DNA of 35,305 nt, from the NCBI GenBank assembly GCA_022780965.1, contig JALEUQ010000018.1:1-35305 (forward strand), written 5' to 3'. Both the position numbers and the translations under genes were made by a program. Source of the stretch: Clostridiales bacterium. Its GTDB lineage: Bacteria; Bacillota; Clostridia; Peptostreptococcales; Anaerovoracaceae. The notes beneath the pieces are model-generated. The model was not told where the DNA came from, made no database searches, and saw only the letters and a list, made by a program, of their open reading frames with translations. Of the stretch, positions 11,729-20,369 are shown piece after piece; within the stretch, counting starts at the first letter, position 1; the number at the start of each line of letters is the position of its first letter.

Positions 11729-12562
11729 TTATTTTTCGTTTCTTCTCTTAACGATGTACTTGTTAGATGCGTTCTTCTTCTTTCTTGTCTTATAGCCAAG
11801 AGCAGGCTTACCCCAAGGAGTAACTGGGCTCTTTCTTCCGATAGGAGCTCTACCTTCACCACCACCGTGTGGGTGATCGTTAGGGTTCATTACGGAACCT
11901 CTTACTGTAGGTCTGATGCCCATGTGTCTCTTTCTTCCGGCTTTACCAATCTGGATGTTCTGGTGATCTAAGTTACCAACTTCACCGATTGTTGCTCTGC
12001 AGCTGATTGCTACCTTTCTAACTTCTCCGGATGGCAGTCTAACCTGTGCGTAGTTGCCTTCCTTAGCCATGAGCTGTGCGCCGTTTCCTGCTGCTCTAAC
12101 AAGCTGTCCACCCTTGCCAGGCTTTAATTCGATGTTGTGAATTACTGTACCTACAGGGATGTTTGCCAGTGGAAGTGCATTTCCGATCTGGATATCTGCT
12201 GCAGCGCCTGATTCAATCTTGTCGCCAACCTTTAACTTGTTAGGTGCGATGATGTATCTCTTTTCGCCGTCAGCGTATACGATAAGTGCGATGTTAGCAC
12301 TTCTGTTAGGGTCGTATTCGATAGTTGATACTGTACCTGGAATACCGTCCTTGTTTCTCTTGAAGTCGATGATTCTGTACTTAGGTCTGTAGCCGCCGCC
12401 TCTGTGTCTTACAGTAATCTTACCTCTTGAGTTTCTTCCTGAATGCTTCTTCAGAGTAACTGTCAGTGATTTCTCAGGAGTTGAAGCAGTGATTTCTTCA
12501 AATGTGGAAACTGACATTCCTCTTAAACCAGGAGTGGTTGGATTGTATTTTTTAATTCCCAT
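11729..12562 (-). CDS. rplB: 50S ribosomal protein L2
   Basis: [18 protein letters not shown]...[34 protein letters not shown]. Confidence 0.98.
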   Translation of the reverse strand: MGIKKYNPTTPGLRGMSVSTFEEITASTPEKSLTVTLKKHSGRNSRGKITVRHRGGGYRPKYRIIDFKRNKDGIPGTVSTIEYDPNRSANIALIVYADGEKRYIIAPNKLKVGDKIESGAAADIQIGNALPLANIPVGTVIHNIELKPGKGGQLVRAAGNGAQLMAKEGNYAQVRLPSGEVRKVAISCRATIGEVGNLDHQNIQIGKAGRKRHMGIRPTVRGSVMNPNDHPHGGGEGRAPIGRKSPVTPWGKPALGYKTRKKKNASNKYIVKRRNEK

Positions 12563-12580
12563 CTTTGCCTACCTCCTATA

Positions 12581-12871
12581 TTACAGACTCTGGAAGAATT
12601 CGATTTCCTTACTGTCAGCAGTAAGTGTAACGATTGCTTTCTTTGAAGCAGCAGTCATTCCTTCGTATCTTCCCATTCTCTTTCTCTTGCCTACAACGTT
12701 CATGATGTTAACCTTGGCAACATCAACACCGAAGATTTCTTCTACAGCAGCCTTAACTTCGGTCTTGTTAGCGTCTACTGCAACCTTGAATACGTATTTC
12801 TTTGCTTCTGCATAATCCATTGACTGTTCTGTGATAACAGGCTTGAGGATTACATCGTAAGGAGTTTTCAT
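12581..12871 (-). CDS. rplW: 50S ribosomal protein L23
   Basis: [45 protein letters not shown]. Confidence 0.97.
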   Translation of the reverse strand: MKTPYDVILKPVITEQSMDYAEAKKYVFKVAVDANKTEVKAAVEEIFGVDVAKVNIMNVVGKRKRMGRYEGMTAASKKAIVTLTADSKEIEFFQSL

Positions 12872-13494
12872 TATGCGTACACCTCCTCAATCTTCTTAAC
12901 AGCTTCTTCAGTTACAATGAAGCTTGTGTGGTTGATGATTTCGTACACGTTCATTGTTCCTACCAGTGCTGTTCTGATTCCCTGAATGTTAGCTGCGGAC
13001 TTGATTACGTTCTCGTCCTTCTCAGCCATAACGATTAATGCCTTCTTCTCAGCGTTCAGGTTTGAAAGAACCTTAATCATTTCCTTTGTCTTAGGAGCTT
13101 CGAAGCTGAGCTTGTCAACTACGATGATTTCGTTCTCCTGAACCTTTGATGAGAGTGCTGACAGCATTGCCAGTCTTCTCAGCTTCTTAGGCAGTGTGTA
13201 TCTGTAGCTTCTTGGCTTTGGTGCGAAAACAACTCCGCCTCCTACCTGTGATGGGTCTGTTGAGCTTCCCTGTCTATGACGGCCTGTTCCCTTCTGTCTG
13301 AAAGGCTTTCTTCCGCCTCCTCTGACTTCAGCTCTTGTCTTGGCAGACTGAGTACCCTGTCTCTTGTTTGCTAAAATGTTCTTTACTACTGCATGTACTG
13401 CATTCTGGTTTGGCTCAATTCCGAAGACAGCATCGTTAAGTTCGATAGTGCCAACAGTTTCGCCAGCCATGTTAAGCATTTTCACTTCTGACAT
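12871..13494 (-). CDS. rplD: 50S ribosomal protein L4
   Basis: [40 protein letters not shown]. Confidence 0.97.
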   Translation of the reverse strand: MSEVKMLNMAGETVGTIELNDAVFGIEPNQNAVHAVVKNILANKRQGTQSAKTRAEVRGGGRKPFRQKGTGRHRQGSSTDPSQVGGGVVFAPKPRSYRYTLPKKLRRLAMLSALSSKVQENEIIVVDKLSFEAPKTKEMIKVLSNLNAEKKALIVMAEKDENVIKSAANIQGIRTALVGTMNVYEIINHTSFIVTEEAVKKIEEVYA

Positions 13495-13522
13495 TTTACT
13501 TCCTCCTTTCTGAAGTCATCTA

Positions 13523-14155
13523 TTAGTTCTGTCCCTTTACTGCATACTGTACGCGAACGATTCCGCCCTTGTTGCCAGGTACGGCGCCCTTAACCAGTAA
13601 GAGATTCTTTTCTTCAATAACTTTTACCAGTTCAACGTTCTGAACAGTCACTGTTTCGCGACCCATTCTACCAGGACCTGCATTGCCCTTGAATACTCTT
13701 GATGGGTAAGTACCTGCAGCCAGTGCGCCGGCAAGTCTCTTGTGCTTTGAACCGTGGCTCATAGGGCCTCTGTGGTGTCCATGTCTCTTGATGTTACCCT
13801 GAGTTCCCTTACCCTTTGAAGTTCCTGTTACGTCCAGCTTAGCGCCTACTTCGAATTCGGCTACTGTGATAACCTGTCCTACTTCGTAAGCTGTGCCTTC
13901 GTCAGCCTTGAATTCAGCCAGATACTTCTTAGGTGCGATTTCATTCTTTGCGAAGTGACCAGTCATTGGCTTGTTCACTCTCTGAGGCTTTGCATCTTCA
14001 AAGCCGATCTGAACTGCATCGTAACCGTCAGTCTCAACTGTCTTGATCTGAGTTACAGTTGCAGGGCCTGCTTCGATAACTGTTACCGGAACAACAGCAC
14101 CCTGTTCAGTAAAGATCTGAGTCATTCCCAGCTTCTTTCCTAAAAGTGTTTTCAT
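13523..14155 (-). CDS. rplC: 50S ribosomal protein L3
   Basis: MKTLLGKKLGMTQIFTEQGAVVPVTVIEAGP...GHHRGPMSHGSKHKRLAGALAAGTYPSRVFKG. Confidence 0.98.
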   Translation of the reverse strand: MKTLLGKKLGMTQIFTEQGAVVPVTVIEAGPATVTQIKTVETDGYDAVQIGFEDAKPQRVNKPMTGHFAKNEIAPKKYLAEFKADEGTAYEVGQVITVAEFEVGAKLDVTGTSKGKGTQGNIKRHGHHRGPMSHGSKHKRLAGALAAGTYPSRVFKGNAGPGRMGRETVTVQNVELVKVIEEKNLLLVKGAVPGNKGGIVRVQYAVKGQN

Positions 14156-14245
14156 ATTTTTCCTCCTTGAAACTTACAGCGGATCGGACCATTGGCTGCC
14201 CGATCATACTAAGGGAGAGTTCCCTTCGTTTCTAACGCTTATGAT

Positions 14246-14557
14246 TTATAACTTGATTTCGATATCTACGCCTGCAGGCAGGTCAAGCTTAGTCAGAGCA
14301 TCTGTAGTCTTGGCTGTTGCACTTGTAATATCGATTAATCTCTTGTGGGTTCTCTGTTCGAACTGTTCTCTTGAATCCTTATATTTGTGAACAGCTCTTA
14401 AGATTGTGATTACTTCCTTCTCTGTTGGAAGCGGAATAGGGCCTGATACTTCAGCGCCTGTCTTCTTGGCAGTCTCTACGATCTTGGCAGCTGACTGATC
14501 CAGAAGTGCGTGGTCATAAGCCTTAAGCTTAATTCTGATTTTCTGTAATTCGCTCAT
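14246..14557 (-). CDS. rpsJ: 30S ribosomal protein S10
   Basis: [50 protein letters not shown]. Confidence 0.98.
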   Translation of the reverse strand: MSELQKIRIKLKAYDHALLDQSAAKIVETAKKTGAEVSGPIPLPTEKEVITILRAVHKYKDSREQFEQRTHKRLIDITSATAKTTDALTKLDLPAGVDIEIKL

Positions 14558-14796
14558 TTTTTCCTCCTAAAATTCTTTTGTACAGATTTCGCTATGCTCG
14601 TACAAGGGGTTCTAAATGCTGAAATTTCAACGTGTACAGTGGAATTGCTTGCTTCGTACACGCGCTCGTGTGTTTCTATTGTTTCACACAATACAAAATT
14701 CAGCGAATCCCTTCGCCCCCGATCATGTGGGGACAATTCTCAGTGGAAATTCTCCCATAGCAAGGTAACTTCCCACTTCATCGCCTTACACAAGCC

Positions 14797-14824
14797 TTTA
14801 TAATATACCGCATTCTCCGGTCAA
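14797..14824 (-). promoter_or_regulatory. Predicted sigma70-type promoter of the S10 superoperon (TTGACC-N16-TATAAA)
   Basis: Minus strand TTGACC ggagaatgcggtatat TATAAA; a TTGCAC-N17-TATATT register also overlaps; gives a leader of about 230 nt before rpsJ. Confidence 0.6.
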
Positions 14825-14963
14825 GTGCAAGTCTTTTTGAAAATTATTTTTTCGATTTCTGCATTTTTTTGAGCCGCTATAATCAAGTATTTGCAATGGT
14901 TTCAGCGTTTCTATCATTTACACTTGGTTTGGTGTACCCACTTTTTGTCTCACTGTAAACAAA

Positions 14964-15004
14964 AGGACTTTTGAGATTTTTGTAAATTTTTTCTCAAAAG
15001 TCCT
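14964..15004 (-). terminator. Rho-independent terminator downstream of the nucleoside kinase gene
   Basis: Perfect 13-bp inverted repeat AGGACTTTTGAGA / TCTCAAAAGTCCT, 15-nt loop, followed on the minus strand by TTTTGTTT. Confidence 0.75.
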
Positions 15005-15107
15005 GTAACTGTTGAAATTTCAACGCATTATTCAATATACAATTTATTGTGGTGCTTGCTGTCGATAGCCACCACATATCCTAATCTAGGTCTCCGACGC
15101 ACAGAAT

Positions 15108-16787
15108 CTACTCCTGAAGCAGTATGCTTCCGCCGATAAATTCTCTCAATATTGAGTTGTTTGGAATGAACTCTTCTCCGTCCATAGGTCTGAAGTAATG
15201 GAGGAATTCTATGAGTCTCCTGGCTTCACCGTAGCACTCCGACTCTTCAGGCACCTTCTCCAGAAGCGGCTGTGCATACTTTTTGAGCAGCGCAAGCTCA
15301 TATATGGTTACAGAGTTGAACAGCACGTCAGCCTCCCCGTTATAAGGGAAAATATTCTTATCTTCGCCTGCTCTCACCTTAGGCCAGTCGATTATCGTTT
15401 CCTCAGCCGAGTGATTCCTGTACTTGTAATCCCTTACCATTCGGCGCAGCATTCTGGCATCTGTTGTGGAAATTCTGTTATGTACGTCAATATTCAGCTG
15501 CGTGAGCGGGCTGATGTAGATCTTAAACTTATTTTTCTCGTCAATATGAGTGCTCATGGCCTCGTTCAGCGCATGGATGCCTTCGATTACCATGACAGCA
15601 TTATCCTCAAGTCTTGTAATCCTTCTGCCAAAAATCTTTTTGCCTTCCTTGAAGTCGAAGGTCGGCATGTCAACCTCGCGGCCCTGAAGCAGGTCGTTCA
15701 TGTTGCTGTTAAACAGTTCAATGTCCATGGCGTTCAGATTCTCGAAATCAGGTTTGCCGTCCGGTCCGAGAGGAGTCTCTTCTCTCTCAACGAAGTAATC
15801 GTCAGTTCCCATGTACAGCGGCCTGATGCCGTTAACCCTCAGCTGCACGCACAGCCTTTTGGCGAAGCTGGTCTTGCCGGATGACGACGGTCCTGCGATA
15901 AGCACGATTCTCTTGCCCGACTCTTTAATCATGTCCGCAATTTCCGCCACTCTTTTTTCATGAAGAGCCTCAGAGAGAAGAATCATGTCTCTTACTCCGC
16001 CGCCTGCCACCACTTTGTTAAGGTCAGACACATAGTTTATGCCCAGCAGCCTGTCCCATTCCTCAACCTGGGCGAAAGCTCTGTAAAGTTTGGCGTCATC
16101 TCTGTATTCCGGAATTATATCGGGATCGTCAGTGTACGGATGTCTGAGAAGCACTCCGTCCTCATATCTCATCAGTTCGAAAGTGCCTACGTACTCCGTT
16201 GAAGGCGCCATGATTCCATAGAAGGAATTGACATAATCCCCGAGATAATAAAGGGAAAGGCTGTCGATATCTTCAGCCTGCTGGATGAGCAGAGCCTTGT
16301 CGTCATATCCAAGAGTGCGAAAAATTGTGATGGCTTCTTCTCTTGTCACTCGTCGTTCTTCGATTGGCATCCTGCGTCTCACATAATCTTTCATGAGGCC
16401 GTAAATCAGCTCTATCTGCGAGTCAAGCAGCTCGTCTTCTGTATCTATTCTAATGAACAGTCCCTTGTTGAGAGGATTCTGAATGCGCACCACCACGTTG
16501 CCAAGAATGTTCTTGACAGCCTTGAGAAACACCATGCTCAAAGTATGCTGGTACACCAGGTTGCCGCTCTGTGTTGTAGCAGCTATCAGTTCAACGACCG
16601 TCTCTCCGTCATCCGCCCCGCCCACAGGAGTTGTAAGCGACTTTTGAAGACCGTCGATTTTGGCCAGCATAGGTCTGTATTTAATTTCGTCTTTGAATTT
16701 CTCCACAAGGCTTTCGACCGGCACAGGTTTCATTACTATCACTTCAACCGGTTCTTCCCCTGCGTTCTTTATTAACTGTATTCTCAT
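15108..16787 (-). CDS. Nucleoside (uridine) kinase family P-loop protein with N-terminal ThrRS-like region
   Basis: 559 aa; Walker A IAGPSSSGKTSFAKRL, YMGTDDYFVEREETPLGPDGKPDFENLNAMDIELFN as in uridine kinases; AGGAGGGG RBS. Confidence 0.85.
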   Translation of the reverse strand: MRIQLIKNAGEEPVEVIVMKPVPVESLVEKFKDEIKYRPMLAKIDGLQKSLTTPVGGADDGETVVELIAATTQSGNLVYQHTLSMVFLKAVKNILGNVVVRIQNPLNKGLFIRIDTEDELLDSQIELIYGLMKDYVRRRMPIEERRVTREEAITIFRTLGYDDKALLIQQAEDIDSLSLYYLGDYVNSFYGIMAPSTEYVGTFELMRYEDGVLLRHPYTDDPDIIPEYRDDAKLYRAFAQVEEWDRLLGINYVSDLNKVVAGGGVRDMILLSEALHEKRVAEIADMIKESGKRIVLIAGPSSSGKTSFAKRLCVQLRVNGIRPLYMGTDDYFVEREETPLGPDGKPDFENLNAMDIELFNSNMNDLLQGREVDMPTFDFKEGKKIFGRRITRLEDNAVMVIEGIHALNEAMSTHIDEKNKFKIYISPLTQLNIDVHNRISTTDARMLRRMVRDYKYRNHSAEETIIDWPKVRAGEDKNIFPYNGEADVLFNSVTIYELALLKKYAQPLLEKVPEESECYGEARRLIEFLHYFRPMDGEEFIPNNSILREFIGGSILLQE

Positions 16788-16856
16788 GGCAGCCCCTCCT
16801 GTAATATCTGATTCGTGTCCTCTGTTCCCATTTCAAACCGAATTGTCAGTATGTCA

Positions 16857-16862
16857 ATTATA
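16857..16862 (-). promoter_or_regulatory. Possible -10 element (TATAAT) of the nucleoside kinase gene
   Basis: Minus strand GGTATAATTGAC inside the second repeat copy; no convincing -35. Confidence 0.35.
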
Positions 16863-16927
16863 CCACAAACCCCCGACTGTACATACTACAAACCCCCGAC
16901 CGGACAATTACAATCAGGGGTTTTGTA
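16861..16927 (-). terminator. Probable rho-independent terminator of the PC4-like gene with a duplicated 3' arm
   Basis: Minus strand ACAAAACCCCTGA ... TCGGGGGTTTGT (12 pairs with one bulge and one G-U); the 3' arm recurs 23 bp further on. Confidence 0.55.
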
Positions 16928-16995
16928 CAGGCTTCTACTTTTCTGCCGTCTCCAAATACGGATGTTTCATATTCAATTAATTTGCGGTGCGGCAG

Positions 16996-17394
16996 CTATA
17001 ATTCTGCTGCTCGCTCGCTGATTTCTCCTGTTGTTTCATCGATGAACTCAAACGGATGTGCCTCATCTTCATTCAGCGAGTCCGCCGATTTCTCAGTTGA
17101 ATCAGTCTCAATGCACAAATCTTCAGATGACTCTGGTGCATCCTCTCTCATGCTTCCTCTATGTCGTCTGCGCATCACTTCCAGAAGGGTTCTCATTTCG
17201 TTCTCTCTCAAAGTAATGCCCTTGGACATTCTCTCATGAGACGGGTCCCATTCTCTGATGTCGTACTTGCCGGGAGCATTGTTCCAGCTGACCAGATTAA
17301 TCTCCTTCTTCCAGCCTGTGGTGTATGTCGCCAGCACTCCGATATGTTCAATAATATCGAATGTAATTTCTCCGTTAACGTTATCTCTTGACAT
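16996..17394 (-). CDS. PC4/YdbC-family ssDNA-binding protein with acidic C-terminal extension
   Basis: ITFDIIEHIGVLATYTTGWKKEINLVSWNNAPGKYDIREWDPSHERMSKGITLRENEMRTLLEVM resembles Lactococcus YdbC (PC4-like fold); about 55 further residues rich in D/E/S. Confidence 0.85.
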   Translation of the reverse strand: MSRDNVNGEITFDIIEHIGVLATYTTGWKKEINLVSWNNAPGKYDIREWDPSHERMSKGITLRENEMRTLLEVMRRRHRGSMREDAPESSEDLCIETDSTEKSADSLNEDEAHPFEFIDETTGEISERAAEL

Positions 17395-17426
17395 ATTATC
17401 TCCTTTCGTACAATACCCTTATTTGT

Positions 17427-17454
17427 ATTATACACGGCTGGTAATATTTGTCAA
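17427..17454 (-). promoter_or_regulatory. Consensus sigma70-type promoter of the PC4-like gene (TTGACA-N16-TATAAT)
   Basis: Minus strand TTGACA aatattaccagccgtg TATAAT, both hexamers perfect. Confidence 0.8.
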
Positions 17455-17457
17455 TTA

Positions 17458-17505
17458 TTGTTTGGTGACGGGCAATGCACTTGTTTGGTAACGGGCAAAG
17501 CACTT
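17458..17505. repeat. Two tandem 23-bp repeats
   Basis: TTGTTTGGTGACGGGCAATGCAC / TTGTTTGGTAACGGGCAAAGCAC (2 mismatches), directly upstream of the -35. Confidence 0.85.
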
Positions 17506-17661
17506 CACGTTCGGGCTGCTTCTGGTTGAGTCTGTCAGATACGTGGCTGCTCTCGCTCTGCTCTGGGGCATCCATGTGTTCAGCTTAATTCGCTAATGAA
17601 TGTGTCCAGGATTCTGGGTACATATCACATATTGCCTCGGGGTTTTCTATTTGTATGCGCT

Positions 17662-18906
17662 TTAGGATAATTCTTCCATTGCTTTCTTGATCATTGCTGG
17701 AATTTTGCGGCATGCTGTTTCTGATATTGAAGCAACTGACACTCTGATGCCCTTGCCCATTGGAATGAGGAATACGCCTTCCTTTTCCAGCTTAGCGCAT
17801 ACGCCTTCAGGATCGTCACACGGAATTGATACGAAGAATCCTGCATCAAACGGAACGATTTCAAGCCCCACCTTGTCAGCTTCCTCTTCGAAACCTCTGC
17901 CTCTTGCCAGCAGCATGTTTCTGTAGTGAGCTCTCTCTTCTGACACCTTGGCCAGCAGTTCTTCATCCGCATAAATCTTTGTCAGGATGGTCTGTGCGAA
18001 TCTTGTGCCGTTTGACCATGTGCCTCTTGATGAGAATTCGCAGATCTGCTTGAATTCCTCTGCGATTGCTTCAGTTCTGGCGAGGCAGATCATTGCTCCG
18101 CATCTTGCACCGTAAAGTGTGTAAGTCTTGCTCATGCTGTACGCAATGATAGGGAGCACGTTCTCAGGCATTGTTTCCAGCTTAGGCAGGAAGCTTCTGT
18201 ATTCTTCTTCGTCACCAGCGAAATCTATGTATGCTGCGTCTACCAGCAGAATGATCGGCTTGCCTGCTGCTGCCGCTTCAGTAAGAACAGCTGTAACCTT
18301 GTCCCAGTCATCATCAGTCAGTGAATAACCTGTAGGATTGTGTGCAGGTGTGTTCAGGATGATTACCAGGCTGTTCTGGTTTGCCAGAAGTTCTGTTACT
18401 GACGCCTTGAATGAATCGCCGTTAAAAGTCCTCTCATCGTTGAAGAGTTCGAATGTAGCAACATCTCTGCCGATTTCTGTTGCAATTGTCTTATATGGAC
18501 CCCAGTGCCAGTCTGTAGTCAGAATCTTGTCGCCCGGCTCGGAATAGATTGAAACTGTGTTTCTCAGTGAGCCTGTGCCGCCCGGTGTAGCTGCAGCTTC
18601 CACGAAGCCCTTAGGCTGGTATGAACCCAGAGCTGCCTTTTTGGCCGCTTCTCTGAACCCTTCGAGCCCTCTGATAGGCGCATAAGCCGCATAATCTTCA
18701 GGAGCCAGTGACTTGAACACTTTGTCCACAGATGAAAGCACAACAAGCTTGCCCTCGTCATCCATGAGGGTTCCGATTGTTGCGTTGATAACTTTGTCTT
18801 CACCTACTTCAGCCATCATTGCCTTGGCTCTGTTGCTGATGCCGAAGTTCTTGTCCTCTTTCGGAATGTTTCTTCCGTTCTGTCTTGCTAGAATGAAATC
18901 TGCCAT
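17662..18906 (-). CDS. PLP-dependent aminotransferase class I/II (aspartate/aromatic-type)
   Basis: 414 aa; NTPAHNPTGYSLTDDDW, SMSKTYTLYGARCGAM with PLP lysine. Confidence 0.9.
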   Translation of the reverse strand: MADFILARQNGRNIPKEDKNFGISNRAKAMMAEVGEDKVINATIGTLMDDEGKLVVLSSVDKVFKSLAPEDYAAYAPIRGLEGFREAAKKAALGSYQPKGFVEAAATPGGTGSLRNTVSIYSEPGDKILTTDWHWGPYKTIATEIGRDVATFELFNDERTFNGDSFKASVTELLANQNSLVIILNTPAHNPTGYSLTDDDWDKVTAVLTEAAAAGKPIILLVDAAYIDFAGDEEEYRSFLPKLETMPENVLPIIAYSMSKTYTLYGARCGAMICLARTEAIAEEFKQICEFSSRGTWSNGTRFAQTILTKIYADEELLAKVSEERAHYRNMLLARGRGFEEEADKVGLEIVPFDAGFFVSIPCDDPEGVCAKLEKEGVFLIPMGKGIRVSVASISETACRKIPAMIKKAMEELS

Positions 18907-18924
18907 ACTTGTCTCTCCTTTGCT

Positions 18925-19572
18925 CTAAAGCATAATCTTAACATAATTAATGTTCTTGCCTTGTTCATAAAACTTATGCTCGTATTCTGTCATTGTCAGT
19001 CTGGAATCATACTGACTGCCGTGCAGATTACGAGTTTGCTCCATGATAGCATAATTTGTTTCGCCGATTTCTTCAAGAGTAAATTCAAATAAATCGTCAT
19101 TATCTGTCTTGAATTCGACGAAACCTCCCTCCTTAACAACCTGACCGTAGTTCATCAGTCGATTGCGATGAGTGAGTCTGCGTTTGGCATGGCGTGCTTT
19201 GGGCCATGGATCGCTGAAGTTAAGATAGATGCCTGCGAGAGACTCAGGCGCAAAAAGGTCCCGCATGTCGTTGACGAAGGTGCACATGAATCTAAGGTTG
19301 TCAAGAGGCACGCCCTCTTCCCGGAGTTCCAGAACCTTTTCCATGGCTCTAAGGATTACCGTTTCCTGGCCTTCAATTGCCACGAAATTGCATTCCGGAT
19401 TGTCCATCGCCTTTTTTATGATGAAATTGCCTTTGCCGCAGCCGATTTCAACGAAAGTGTTCGCATCACGTCCGAAATATTCCTGCCACTTGTCAGGCTC
19501 CGGATTATCTATCATAAGTTCTGCGCACTCTTCCAGTCTGCGGTCCAGGTCTTTAGCTTTTCTCTGTCTCAT
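18925..19572 (-). CDS. trmB: tRNA (guanine-N7-)-methyltransferase
   Basis: MRQRKAKDLDRRLEE..., FVEIGCGKGNFI, NFSDPWPKARHAKRRLTH; start set at 19572 with ATGA overlap to ecfT. Confidence 0.95.
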   Translation of the reverse strand: MRQRKAKDLDRRLEECAELMIDNPEPDKWQEYFGRDANTFVEIGCGKGNFIIKKAMDNPECNFVAIEGQETVILRAMEKVLELREEGVPLDNLRFMCTFVNDMRDLFAPESLAGIYLNFSDPWPKARHAKRRLTHRNRLMNYGQVVKEGGFVEFKTDNDDLFEFTLEEIGETNYAIMEQTRNLHGSQYDSRLTMTEYEHKFYEQGKNINYVKIML

Positions 19573-20369
19573 ATCAGTATTCTTTCTAAAATTATTACTG
19601 CCAGGAATGCTGCCGTCAGCACGAATCCAACTGCATCGTTTCCTCCCAGTTTCACTGCATTCATTCTTGTTCTTTTGCCGCTGCCGCCGTAGCATCGCGA
19701 CTCCATGGCCATTGCCAGGTCCTGTGCAATTCTGAAAGCGCTTATGAACAGCGGTACCAGAATAGGTATCAGAGACATGGCTCGCCTGATAATGTTTCCC
19801 GTTTCGAAGTCTGCGCCTCTTGCCTGCTGCGCTTTCATTATCTTGTCCGTTTCCTCAAGGAGTGTCGGAATGAATCTGAGGGCAATAGTCATCATCATGG
19901 CAAGATCGTGAGCCGGCAGCCCAACCTTCTCGAATGGTTTAAGAAGGCTCTCTATTCCGTCGGTAAGATTGATTGGTTTGGTGGTCAGTGTAAGCATTGA
20001 TGCTCCGATAATCAGAAGCACCAGTCTTATCCCCATGAAAACTGCTGTATGCAGCCCCTGCTCTGTTATGGTCAGAAATCCCCATTTGACAAGAACATCT
20101 CCCGGAATCATAAACAGATTGAGAATGAATGTCAGTGCTATTATAAAAAACACCGGCTTCAGTCCTCTCAGCAGAAATTTGAGAGGCACCCCGGAAATCA
20201 CAATTACTGCCGCCAGAGCCAGAAACGCAATGGCAAATCCGATGAAATCCGGTACAACAAATATAGCGGCCACATATACCAGTGTCGCTATTATTTTTGT
20301 TCGTGGATCCAGTCTGTGTACCCAGGAACTGCCGGGATAATATTGTCCAAGAGTTATATCTCTGATCAT
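19569..20369 (-). CDS. ecfT: ECF transporter transmembrane protein EcfT
   Basis: MIRDITLGQYYPGSSWVHRLDPRTKI..., C-terminal AQQARGADFETG and AMAMESRCYGG motifs. Confidence 0.95.
   Translation of the reverse strand: MIRDITLGQYYPGSSWVHRLDPRTKIIATLVYVAAIFVVPDFIGFAIAFLALAAVIVISGVPLKFLLRGLKPVFFIIALTFILNLFMIPGDVLVKWGFLTITEQGLHTAVFMGIRLVLLIIGASMLTLTTKPINLTDGIESLLKPFEKVGLPAHDLAMMMTIALRFIPTLLEETDKIMKAQQARGADFETGNIIRRAMSLIPILVPLFISAFRIAQDLAMAMESRCYGGSGKRTRMNAVKLGGNDAVGFVLTAAFLAVIILERILI

Noticed and set aside
15048-15076. Hairpin TGTGGTG/CACCACA after the nucleoside kinase stop as a terminator
   Set aside because: No U-tract follows; the stronger terminator is at 14964-15004.
15198-15884. 228-codon + strand ORF
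   Set aside because: Antisense to the conserved kinase domain of the nucleoside kinase; no domain recognised.
17458-17505. CRISPR array
   Set aside because: Only two tandem copies with no spacers and no cas genes.
17506-17661. Possible tRNA or small RNA gene in the intergenic region downstream of the aminotransferase
   Set aside because: No cloverleaf, no convincing terminator; only short repeats (CTGCTCT x2) and a weak CCAG-gatt-CTGG hairpin.
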